Source: Gadus chalcogrammus (taxonomy: Eukaryota; Chordata; Actinopteri; Gadiformes; Gadidae). Taken from it: DNA of 64,000 nucleotides. The notes below the pieces were generated by a model. That model had not been told where the DNA came from, did not search any database, and saw nothing but the letters and a program-made list of their open reading frames with translations. The position numbers were made by a program, and so were the translations under genes. Shown here one piece after another: positions 19,366 to 28,749 of this stretch. Position 1 is the first letter of the stretch. The number at the start of each line of letters is the position of its first letter. The stretch lies in NCBI RefSeq assembly GCF_026213295.1, contig NC_079419.1, forward strand, positions 26,885,206 to 26,949,205. Reading direction: 5' to 3'.

Positions 19366-19538
19366 ATGATGGCCTAAGTCACTTTTTTGCCAAAATGATT
19401 TTCTTGCCTAAATCAGCTCCTTGTGCGGCTGGCCACCTCTGGTAAAATTCTCAGCATCCTCAGTTGAACAGATCCACTTTAGTGTAATGGCCTATGTCAA
19501 GAGTGTGAATTAGGCCATTTTATTTTAAGCATTTCAAA

Positions 19539-19618
19539 ATGGCAGCCACATCCAAAAGAAAGAAAGTCTACCAAGCTAATGACGTTATTGCCATGGTGCA
19601 GGACTCGTTCCATACTGG
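19539..19618 (+). pseudogene. Exon 1 of the DDE transposase gene
   Basis: ATG at 19539 gives MAATSKRKKVYQANDVIAMV, then QDSFHT, ending at a GGTAAG donor. The L2 insertion begins right at the donor (GTAAGG); the remainder of the donor (TAAGTGATAAGG) reappears after the L2 tail at 20984. The start is supported by a good ATG context (AAAATGG) and by continuity into exon 2 (GDELDSSD). Confidence 0.65.
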
Positions 19619-20200
19619 TAAGGGTCCTGATGAGGGTGCGCAAGCATGACCACATCACCCCCATCCTGAAATCACTGCACTGGCTCCCTGTCCCACTCAG
19701 AATTGAGTACAAGGTCTCCCTCCTCACCCACCAGTGCCTTCACGGACTTGCCCCCCTCTACCTTCAGGAACTCCTTACCCCCCCGACAAATTCACGTACA
19801 CTCCGTTCAGGATCCACTCACACCCTCCAAACCCGACATACGAAGCTGTGCACCATGGGTGATCGGGCCTTTTCTGCTGCTGCCCCTAGACTATGGAACG
19901 CCCTCCCTGACCACCTGAGGGCTCCACAGACTACAGCTCTTTTTAAACGGAACCTCAAAACCCATCTATTTAAAAGAGCATTTAGCTAAACTTTCTTTGA
20001 GGTTCCCCTTTTAATAGTTTTTAGGGGTCCAAGCCAACAGGTTGGAACCCTATTGTTTTTGTAAGGATTTTTCCTATTATTATTATTCCCAGCTAGAAGT
20101 GGTACCACAGCCCAAACCGTAAATGGTGCCGACACGCCAATTGCATGACTAGATCCTGGTCCGTGAGGTGACGGCAGACGACCAAATCCAGACATGCCGG

Positions 20201-20216
20201 CCACTAGGTGGCGCCA
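20201..20216 (+). promoter_or_regulatory. CTCF-like motif 1
   Basis: CCACTAGGTGGCGCCA matches the core CTCF consensus (CCASYAGRKGGC) at essentially all informative positions. It lies inside the Helitron2-like element. Occupancy is unknown. Confidence 0.5.
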
Positions 20217-20651
20217 AGGAATACGCGTTTGCGGCTATAACTCCCACACCGAACCTCCCAGAGTCCAAAAACTTGTACACACAGATGTACTGGAGTCTGC
20301 TGCATCTTTTGGCCTTGGCCACGCCCATTTGCGTCTATGAATATTTTTCGCTAAATCGCGAAATCCGCAAAACTGTATTTTCGCTACTCCTCCCACATTT
20401 CTTGACCAATCAACACCAAACTTTGCACACGGCATCTTTAGACGCACACGCAAAGAAATCATAGACAGTTTTTTGATCCGACCTTCGACGACGAAACGGT
20501 AGAGTTTTGAATATTTGTTTATTAGCTAAATTAGACGTGGAAAATTAAAAATACCAAAAAATCCAAAATTAGACATCGGATCGAGTCCAAATTCTACAAA
20601 CATGTTGGTGCTAACCTTAATGACGTTCGATAAAAATTTCGGAAAATTTCG

Positions 20652-20665
20652 CCATTAGGGGGCGC
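20652..20665 (+). promoter_or_regulatory. CTCF-like motif 2
   Basis: CCATTAGGGGGCGC, same strand as motif 1 and 451 bp downstream, again inside the Helitron2-like element. One core position (T for C/G after CCA) is weaker. Confidence 0.45.
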
Positions 20666-20950
20666 AATAAACGAGGAAATTGTATATCTTCTACAAAATT
20701 TCGCTGCGAAAACGCTACACTGACTTCTCGCAACTCCTACCACAGTCAAATCCTTTGTATCCACAGGTTCAGGGTAGCGTTTTGAACACAAGCTTCGCGT
20801 TGTGCCGGCGAAACGCACATTTCTTGTCGCGTTGTGCCGGCGAAATGCACACTTCTTGGACCCCTGCATAACTGCTTGCAGTTCTAGTTTGTTATTTTTT
20901 TTCTCTGAAGCACTTTGAGATTCTTGAATATAAAGTGCATTATAAATACA

Positions 20951-20951
<1 letters not shown>

Positions 20952-20984
<33 letters not shown>
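20952..20984. repeat. (ATT)n tail of L2 copy 1
   Basis: Eleven ATT units closing the L2 LINE, the usual L2 3' tail. Confidence 0.9.
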
Positions 20985-21055
20985 AGTGATAAGGTTTACT
21001 ATAATAAAGGCTAGAATTTGAATGTTGCATGGTTATTAGTCTGTTTTTTTACTCT

Positions 21056-22028
21056 TTGGTAGGAGATGAACTTGACTCTTCTGACACTCATCAGGCCCCA
21101 TCGAATGATTATGAAAACGAGACCGTCGTTGAGATGGAGGAAAATGCACCATGCCAAGACTCTTTTTCAGATGGAGCAGACAATACTTTCAACACTCCCA
21201 TTGATGATGCTGAAGAAGTCGAGCAGACACGTCCACATCTTGAAGAAGACTCATCTGCTGATGATGATATCGCCGATCCACTATAAACCATCCGTTGATG
21301 AGTCCCCTCCCCCTGAAAATGAAAACAGCCTCAACAATACTGTCCAAAGGAAAATAAATAAACGCCTCAGTCCAGGAACATGGGAGCAAAATGAATCCAA
21401 GGAGAATCGTCTCAAAGGAATGCCATACAACCTCAAAGGTGGCAAAGAATGAAGTGCAAAGGCTATGGGTTCTCCCTGTAACTCGAAGTTCTGTCAACGA
21501 ATCCCAACTCAAGGCTGCCAATCCATTACAGAAGAGCAGCGGCAGTGAATATTTCAGAAAGTTTGGTCAATGAACACCTGGGAAGAACGTCAGTTATACA
21601 TCACCGCTTTGGTCACAAAGGCTGTCATAAAGCAAAGGAAAGTTGCTGGAGGATCCCGACGCAGTGTATCATTTTCCTACCAACTGAAACTTTAGGATGA
21701 AAGCAGTTGTAAGGTGTGCAAGTCTCTTTTTTGCTCTACAATGGGTGTCCCTGAAAGAACCATTACACACTGGCTAAACAAAGACACCATCAACCATGCA
21801 GAACAAGCAGCAGCCCCACCGTCTAAATCCAGACCTAAGAGTGGTAAGAATGCAAAGCTGGAAACTTGTGTCACAGATTTCCTTAAGGACTGGTGAAGGA
21901 CCTGCCCATTGTTGATCCACACTACTGTAGAAGCACTTCAACCTACAAAAACAAGAAGTTCCTTCACCCTGGCAAAACCCTCTCCCAACTACATAGAGAA
22001 TATGTACAGACAGCTGCAACTGCTGAAG
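21056..22028 (+). pseudogene. Transposase exon 2: acidic N-terminus and Cys-rich region
   Basis: Follows a T-rich tract and TAG acceptor at about 21058. GDELDSSDTHQAPSNDYENE opens a strongly acidic stretch, then KRLSPGTWEQNESKENRLKG. Across frameshifts come a Cys/Gln region, WEERQLYITALVTKAVIKQR, ESSCKVCKSLFCSTMGVPER and THWLNKDT, and FLHPGKTLSQLHREYVQTAA before the second L2. The VCK.xF..T.G...R pattern is shared by a widespread but poorly named animal transposase family. Stops at 21284 and 21450 and several frame changes make it dead. Confidence 0.65.
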
Positions 22029-24105
22029 TGCAGCATCCTGCCCCTACACATCCTGTGGGGCAGGATGGGGTTCTGCCAAGTAGGATGGTGAACTCTGACG
22101 CAACTCTTTTGGAGTTTAAGGCGATTTCCTTGGTGGAACTTGAAAGGGTGATAAAGGCCTCAAAGCCAACAACTTGTATGTTGGATCCGCTCCCTTCTAG
22201 GGTTCTTAAGGAACTTTTTCCAACGGTGGGGCCTGTTATCCTCTTGCTTATGAATCTTTCGTTTTCAACAGGAATTGTTCCTTCCAATTTCAAGGCTGCG
22301 GTGTTAAAACCGCTACTCAAAAAGCCTGGCCTAGATCCTGAATTAGTCAGGAACTATCGGCCTATATCGAATCTGCCCTTCTTGTCTTAGGTACAGGAAA
22401 GGATTGTAGCAAAGCAAATTGTTGATTATTTGACGAGGAATAATCTCTTCGAACCTTTCCAGTCGGGGTTCAGGAATTTCCACTCAACTGAAACTGCTAT
22501 TACAAGAGTTGTAAATGACATCCTTCTTGCTTTGGATAAAAACACAAGCACAATGCTTGTGATGTTGGATCTGAGCGCTGCGTTTGATACGATTGACCAT
22601 AGCACTCTTCTTCACCGTCTTGAACACTATGTTGGTTTCGGGGGTACGGCTCTTGGTTGGCTTGAATCGTACCTCACAGATAGAACCCAATTTGTGCTTC
22701 ATGAGGGTGCAGAATCGAAGCATTGTAAAATTGCGCTTTGGCGTACCACAAGGGTCGGTTCTTGGTCCATTGCTTTTTGCAATTTATATGCTTCCCCTCG
22801 GTGACGTTATCCGCGGCTTCGGAATTAGTTTCCATTGCTATGCGGATGACACCCAGCTCTACATTCCTGTAGATTCCGGGGATTCTGCCCAGATTCAAAC
22901 GGTTGAGTCCTGTTTGGCTGCTGTGAAGGGCTGGATGTCACAAAACTTCCTACAGCTTAATACTGGGAAGACAGAGCTGATGATTATCGGCTCGAAGCGG
23001 GACCGGGGAAAAGTTTGAGGATGTCTCTCTGTGGTTGGATGGCTTCGCCATCCCACAGAGTGCATCCGTCAGAAATCTTGGTGTCTTGTTTGACCCTCAA
23101 CTATGCTTTGATCAGCATATAAGAAGTATAACTAGAATTGCCTTTTTCCATTTGAGAAACATTGCAAGAATCAGATCAATGTTATCTGTAGTGGATGCAG
23201 AGACACTGATTCATGCGTTTGTCTCGTCAAGACTGGACTATTGCAATGCACTGTTCTCGGGATTACCGAACTCTACTACAAAGAGTCTACAGCTGGTACA
23301 CAATGCGGCAGCTAGATTGCTGACCAGAACGAGAAAGTTTGATCATATTACACCTATTCTCGCCTCTTTACATTGGCTACCAATAACTTTCAGAGCAGAC
23401 TTTAAGGTGCTATTGCTAACCTATAAAGCCTTGCCTGGACTATCTCCATTGTACCTGAAGGACCTGATTATTCCTTATAGTCCTTCTCGGTCTCTCCGGT
23501 CTTCGGGAGACGGCCTTCTTTCATTGCCGAAGGTTAAAAAGAAATCGGCTGGACAGAGAGCATTTGCCTATCGAGCCCCCTTTTTATGGAATAGGCTGCC
23601 ATCAGTGATCAGGGAAGCTGACTCTGTGGAGCTATTCAAAGGGAAGCTCAAAACGCACCTCTACAATCTTGCATTTGGAGTGTGAAAACAACAGATGCGT
23701 AGTGAAGACTACTCTGTTTGCTTGTGCTTTTCTTATTACATTATACATTCCCACTATGTACTTTTCCGTTCTAATTCACTATTCTGTCAGTTGTAGCGTG
23801 CTGCGGGTGCTGGACTGGATGCCTGGACTCTCCTCATGGATAACCGGCCAGAACCCCATCACCATTTTAATATGATGTACATGTATTTACCTGTATGCCA
23901 TTTGTGGCACCCATTGCACTCCTGACCATCCCTGGAAGAAGGGATCCCCTACACTGCGTTTCTTCTCAAGATTTCTTCCTTGCTGATTCAAGGGAGTTTT
24001 TTCTTGGCATGGGTAAAGGGGGTGTCACAAATATTTGGCCTGTTAAGCCCTTTGAGACTGTAAGGGTGATTAAGGGCTACACAAATAAAATTGAATTGAA
24101 TTGAA
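22029..24105 (+). mobile_element. L2-type LINE, 5'-truncated, copy 2
   Basis: Flanked by TGAAGTG (22023-22029 and 24101-24107), it splits the transposase after EYVQTAATA. It encodes most of the L2 RT and ends with a ~400-bp 3' UTR and an ATTGA-type pentamer tail (24088-24104). It differs from copy 1 in sequence and tail, so it belongs to another L2 subfamily. Confidence 0.88.
22079..23685 (+). pseudogene. L2 reverse transcriptase (copy 2)
   Basis: In order: RVIKASKPTTCMLDPLPSRV, VRNYRPISNLPFLS (stop at 22388), [40 protein letters not shown] (first catalytic Asp), [34 protein letters not shown] (catalytic YADD, about 22840), [13 protein letters not shown], and the C-terminal HAFVSSRLDYCNALFSGLPN and ELFKGKLKTHLYNLAFGV. 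One stop and two or three frameshifts break an otherwise well-kept frame. Confidence 0.9.
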
Positions 24106-24454
24106 GTGAGGGCGGTTGGGATACGACATTCACAGATGTGTTCCATGAAGAAAACTATTCCGTATTCATACCGTGAAAAGATCAGTGTGATGTTTGTGTT
24201 TCATTCAAGCATGGGAATATCAGTAAGGTTGAGTATGATGCACATGTCGCCAAGAAAGATGAAGGGAGGCAAGAGAAATCCCGCGACAAGGATTCTGCAA
24301 ACAATGAGCAGTCCGTTTTGACAATGGATTTGCAAGCCGTGCTGCTGTCTCCAAAAACCCAAGCCAGCAGCATTTATTACAAAACGAAACCACAGATCCA
24401 TAACTTTACCCTCTTCAACTTGGAATCAAAGGAAGGCTACTGCTATACTTGGGA
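24106..24454 (+). pseudogene. Transposase segment with first catalytic Asp
   Basis: Resumes as VRAVGIRH, then (one frameshift) CDVCVSFKHGNISKVEYDAH, a basic linker, SVLTMDLQAVLLSPKTQASS with the likely first catalytic Asp in TMDLQ, IYYKTKPQIHNFTLFNLESK and EGYCYTWD. It is broken at 24454 by the hAT MITE target site. Confidence 0.7.
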
Positions 24455-25965
24455 CAGTGGCGGCTGGTAGTTTTTAAAGTGAGGGAGGAAGGACTGCGCG
24501 CTTGGTTGCCATTGGCCTGCTTGCACTGTTTGTGTATGGTGGCATAAGAATGTGAGACTCAAGTTGTTTCAGGGTGTTTTGGTGAACTACAAAATAGTAT
24601 GGAGGGATAGTTATGTGAATAAATTTGATACAAAGCCACCAGTGGCATCACTGTAATTTGAAAGCTGGTGGGCAGCATGTCTTTGAAATGGACTACAAGG
24701 GCAGAAGGAAAGGATGCAAAGCCCAATTTTCAAATCAGGCCTACTCTTGATTTGTAAAGTAAATAAAAAAATCTGGGCCTATTTTTGCCCAAAAATGACT
24801 GAAGTTATTGGTTGTAATATAGCTATGTTTATTTTCAGTAACAATTGTTTTAAGAAAAGACTGACCAAAAGTTGATGCCATTTAAAATGCAACATGCTCT
24901 GAATCATTCACCCTTCCACACAATTTCCACAATATCAAACAGAACGGTCAGAGTAACAAACTAGTAAAAGAACGAGAACATTATTCTAGATTCAACCTGA
25001 TCTATAGGCATGGTGCCTAGCAAGGAAAGTCGCATAGCAGCACCAACGTGAACTTGACACTAGTCGTGGCGTTTGGTTGCCCTATCAAGATTTTTCACGT
25101 CAGGGAAACCATGAACAGCCCACGCTGGAGATTTGCCATTATTCATTAGCAAACAGGGCCAGCAATACACTCGATTGGTAGTAATGCTTCCAGTAAGCCA
25201 TGAGTACCTAGCAAGCCATGTAGCACCCACAACACTGACGTTGCCATTACTTTTGGTGATCTCGATTGTGGTCTACATTTTTCTTTGGTCGCTAACTTAG
25301 CACTGTAACTCAATGAATGGAATGCTTTGTGTAATTAAACATGAACAATGACCTCTGTTTCCAATGTTTCCATTGTACACTTTATTTGCAAATGTTAGAA
25401 TTTCGTTATCCTTCAGATGATTTCACCTGCTTTGCCTCTCATGAGCGGCAATGCAGGCAGAGCGGGTTTGTTATCGACAGCGTTGCCAGATTGGGCAAAT
25501 ATCCCGCCCAATGATAATTTCCCCAGCCTAACGTGGTTAAAAGTAGCCCAATTGGGTGGGATATCTGCCCAATCTGGCAACACTGCTCACCAGCCAGGGA
25601 TCCTGCTTATTGGTTCATAGCGCAGCGCAACTAGATTTTTGCGCGAACAGACGCCTGTAAGGGTCACACCCACTCTCTCCCATTGAAACCCATGTTAATC
25701 ACCGCCCACCAGTACTTTCTGGGAAATGAATGGAGGTCACGGAGGCTGAGGGAGGACCTTCCTCCCTGAAGTAATTGTCAAAAGGCGATGGGGGGTGCTA
25801 ATGTCCCTTTACCCAGGGAAACAAACATTATATATTCAAAGGCATTAAAGGTGGTCATATTTAAGGACATTAATTCATTACAGTAGTCTGGGCAATCTAC
25901 ATTTTTTATTCTCAGCAATGTTAAGGAGGATCTTCCTCCTCTCCTCAATGAAGAAGCCTCCACTG
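24455..25965. mobile_element. Non-autonomous hAT element with 8-bp TSD
   Basis: 1511-bp insertion flanked by ACTTGGGA (24447-24454 and 25966-25973). The ends read inward as CAGTGGCGGCTGGTAGTTTT and CAGTGGAGGCTTCTTCATTG, with a GAGGAAG block shared further in. Removing the insert restores YTWDESEGGLNSEVF in the transposase. The interior has no transposase; it contains a smaller palindromic MITE at 25478-25585. Confidence 0.93.
25478..25585. mobile_element. Small palindromic MITE nested in the hAT element
   Basis: 108-bp fold-back: left arm CAGCGTTGCCAGATTGGGCA and right arm, read inward, CAGTGTTGCCAGATTGGGCA, continuing ATATCCC(G/A)CCCAAT. The centre is about 35 bp. CAG termini suggest a hAT-derived miniature. 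I found no clear target duplication. Confidence 0.6.
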
Positions 25966-25973
25966 ACTTGGGA

Positions 25974-26653
25974 CGAATCAGAGGGTGGCCTGAATAGTGA
26001 GGTTTTCACACATTTACAATATCGCCATTTTGAAGGTGTGATCAAAGTACCATCTAGAAATAAAGGAGATAATTGTGTGGAGTGATGGCTGTGGTTATCA
26101 GAACAGAAATGGAACTGTGGCAAATGCAGACTCTGAGCTTGCCAGGAAACACGGGGTACTACTAACACAGAAGTACCTTGTTGCAGTGCACACACAAATG
26201 GAGTGTGACAGCATGCATAGTACCATTGAACGCAAAATGGTCGTGGATATCTTCACCCACAGAGACTATGTAATCAAACTCCAGACGGCAAGAATCCGAC
26301 AATCACCCTACCATGTCAAGGTGCTCAAGCATGATGAATTCCTGAGTCTGAATGATTCTTACTTCTTGAGCATCAGACCAGGCAAGAAAGCTGGAGATCC
26401 GACTGTGCATGATCTGCAGGCTCTTCAGTTTAGCAGCGATGGCAAGGTGCATTTCAAGCTATCCTTTTCAGAGAACACTGCATGGGAAGCACTGCCACAG
26501 AGGATACAGGTGCCAAAAGAGCCGATGGCATGGATAAGAGTGTTTCCATATGCTCTGCAAATCAAGGAGAGAAAGTTCCAGGACCTTAAATCCATGAAAC
26601 ATGTCATGCCGATCGTGTGTCATCCCTTCTTCAACATATTGCCTCATCAATAG
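25974..26653 (+). pseudogene. Transposase C-terminal segment with second Asp and Glu
   Basis: SEGGLNSEVFTHLQYRHFEG, then (one frameshift) IIVWSDGCGYQNRNGTVANA, VLLTQKYLVAVHTQMECDSM, HSTIERKMVVDIFTHRDYVI and a conserved C-terminal domain ending at a stop near 26651. SDGC.YQNRN and HTQMECDSMHSTIERK are hallmark motifs of a widespread animal transposase family; the second catalytic Asp is probably in WSDGC and the Glu in IERK. From 26075 the frame is open for 192 codons, the best-preserved part. I do not know the official superfamily name; Sola-type is one possibility. Confidence 0.75.
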
Positions 26654-27548
26654 GCATCAGTCAAATAACTGAGAATAAAGGTTCATTGATAGATTATTTT
26701 ACAATAAAAACCCTGCTCAGATAAGCTGGAGGGAGAAGTGAGGAGATGCACATGCCTCCTCAGCGTTCTGTTAAGCTGTTAAATTGTGCTTTATCGTGCA
26801 CGTTGAAAAATCTTTTCATATTATCACAGAGGAAAGTTTATCTGCCATTTGTTTGGTTAGCTAAGAGTTAACCTATTACAATTGTGTACTTCACAAATTG
26901 GCCTAAGTCATATCCTCTCATGTTACACAATGACTGACGTCATTATTTGTATATCAATAGTCATCTATTGTCATAACCTTTTGTTTGAAATGATTCATAA
27001 ATATCATATACTCTATATATGGTTCAGTTTTTTCTGTTTTCTGAACCACTTGAAAATATGACTTGGGCCATTATTTTAAGAGGGTGACGAAATGTAACCT
27101 TTAGTTGCACTCTGAGCAGCGGTAGGGGAAAAAAAACGCTCACAAGTGCATGGACATGGAATGTTACATCAGGTGAGTGGACTTCTGTATTCAAACGGTA
27201 ACAAAGGGCTGAGCGTTTGCATTGCAGTTCCAAATGGAACTCAACTATTGCATTGTTATGAAACTCATAGTCTGGTTTATCAATGTAAATAACCTTGTTA
27301 ATGGATCCATGCGACTCCAAATAGCTCTGAAATTTCATTATCAGCCACCAGACTTAGTTAACCCACTAATAATAACCGAATTGGGAACCTTAGCTCCTTC
27401 ATCCGTTATTATTTCCATTTCACAAATTAAAATAACTCACTCAAAAATCATCCACTTGCTCCTGGCTAGTTTGCCAATTTCTGTAACACCTTTTTGGATT
27501 AGCAGATTAAGAATATTTTATACAACAATATTCTGGGCCAGATTACTA
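26654..27548. other. Transposon 3' flank and unclassified AT-rich sequence
   Basis: Contains the right-terminal repeats of the DDE transposon (to about 27075). Then come about 470 bp without an ORF of coding character or recognisable repeat, up to the TA-flanked MITE at 27549. Confidence 0.5.
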
Positions 27549-28555
27549 CACTGTAAAAACGAAAATTTAAAATGATTGGTCTCATTATGATTTCTGAGTA
27601 AAATGATTATAAACCATTAAGTATTCATGTCAACTGTGCAATGCAGTTTAGTCCAACCAACAATGTTGAGTTTTGGGGTCAAGAGTTGGGCTCAGTGTAG
27701 TATCTTTGTTAGCAAGACACACGGGTTTAAGTCAGACTCTGTCTGAGGCTGGGCCAACTACGGTGCACATGCGCATTTCAACACTTGGAAAATACGGGGT
27801 TTCCTAACAGAATTTTCAGATGGTAAATATTGTGCCAACTCCTACCCCCGGGGAGTCTGGGTATTCGTGATGCCGGTTGGGAAAAAGGGGTTTATTGCCT
27901 TTTGTCAATTTGTTTCTGTTAGGTTAAGTGGGGTTAACGGGTTTGGGTCTTTATTGTTTGTGTGTTGTTTATTGTGTGTAGTGTTGCCGCCACCGTTACC
28001 GAGACTTGCATGTCAGTTGGTTGGTGTGCGGTGCGCTGTGTGTGTGGTGTGGTGACGTTAAATAAAGGCAGCTCTCGGGATCGTGCAGTGTATGAGGCAC
28101 GAGAGTTGCGTCACCGTTTAACCTGGGCTCCCGTTTCGTGCAGAACAAGTTTGACCATAATGTCGAACTTGTTCTGCACTTTGGTTTGCTGCATTAGCCA
28201 GCGAGTATCTGCTGCTGGACTAGCTACATGCGGCTGATCTATTGCTGTCTGGCATTCAGAAATGTTAAAATGAAAGTTTCCAATTATTAATTTTAATAAA
28301 GTGAAATTAAAACTAGTTTGCATTCTTTGAAATGTTTTTTTTAAAAAATAATAGTAACCTTAATTTGAAATATTAAGTTAACAACCCTGACTTACTTTTT
28401 TGAGTTTTGTAAAATATAATCTTAGTTGGTATAACTCTACTTTCAAGTTGTTAAAGAATGAAAGATGGACAATTTGTTGGGCTCAAAACTCAAAATGTAT
28501 TGCAGTAAATTGCCCTTGCAATTTTGAGTGTTCTCAACTTTTATTTTTTACAGTG
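27549..28555. mobile_element. TA-flanked MITE with CACTGTAAAAA termini
   Basis: Both ends read inward as CACTGTAAAAA and both are flanked by TA (27547-27548, 28556-28557). This fits a Tc1/mariner-like TA duplication, although CACTG ends also occur in CACTA elements (which would need a 3-bp duplication not seen here). Subterminal GTTGAG/CTCAAC-type repeats are present. The middle (27840-28330) holds an AATAAAGG signal (28061) and a strong hairpin (28138-28179), and may be a second nested insert. Confidence 0.6.
28138..28179. repeat. Long perfect hairpin
   Basis: GTGCAGAACAAGTT pairs perfectly with AACTTGTTCTGCAC, extended inward by a GAC/GTC pairing. The total stem is about 17 bp with a 6- to 8-nt loop. 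Confidence 0.85.
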
Positions 28556-28749
28556 TAGGTTCGACTACTGGAGCAAGATGGATAATTAATGAGACGACAC
28601 AGTTAGTTTGACGACTTATTATTCAAAGTTGTTTCTTTAAACAGTACAAAACAAACATAACCTTATACTTTATAAATCACATAAATCACATAAACTACAT
28701 AACCTTGGGCCCCAAGTAGGAAATAAAAGAGAATAAAGAAAATGTAACC

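Larger units (their letters stand above)
20021..20887 (+). mobile_element. Helitron2/Helentron-like non-autonomous element
   Basis: Inserted in the L2 3' UTR: the uninterrupted L2 at 31.7 kb shows the empty site. The left end carries GGGGTCCAAG (20024-20033). Its reverse complement CTTGGACCCC lies 17-25 bp inside the right end (20854-20864). It is followed by a hairpin AACTGC-TT-GCAGTT (20870-20883) and terminal CTAG before a T. Asymmetric terminal inverted repeats plus a 3' hairpin and CTRR-like end fit Helitron2/Helentron elements, not cut-and-paste transposons. A ~35-bp direct repeat (GCGTTGTGCCGGCGAAA) occurs twice near the end. No Rep/helicase is encoded. Confidence 0.6.
19621..20984 (+). 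mobile_element. L2-type LINE, 5'-truncated, copy 1
   Basis: Encodes the C-terminus of the L2 RT protein (RVLMRVRKHDHITPILKSLH, ... ALFKRNLKTHLFKRAFS, stop at 19987) and ends in an ATT-repeat tail at 20952-20984. It is almost identical to the minus-strand L2 at 31.6-32.8 kb. A Helitron2-like element (20021-20887) is nested in its 3' UTR. TAAG flanks it on both sides (19620-19623, 20984-20987), a short target duplication. Confidence 0.85.
19366..27075 (+). mobile_element. DNA transposon with an unassigned DDE-type transposase, split by nested insertions
   Basis: Transposase pieces in order at 19539-19618, 21056-22028, 24106-24454 and 25974-26653 belong to one gene. They are separated by an L2 LINE (in an intron), a second L2 and a hAT MITE. 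GGCCTAAGTCA at 19371 and its near reverse complement (TGACTTGGGCC) ending at 27069 look like terminal inverted repeats, with weaker similarity extending outward (CGTCnCCCTC on both sides). Further GGCCTAAGTCA-like copies lie inside each end. I saw no clean target duplication, so the exact ends are uncertain. Confidence 0.65.

Noticed and set aside
27549..28555. CACTA (EnSpm) assignment from the CACTG ends
   Set aside because: The 3-bp flanks do not match (CTA versus TAG), whereas a TA duplication fits exactly.
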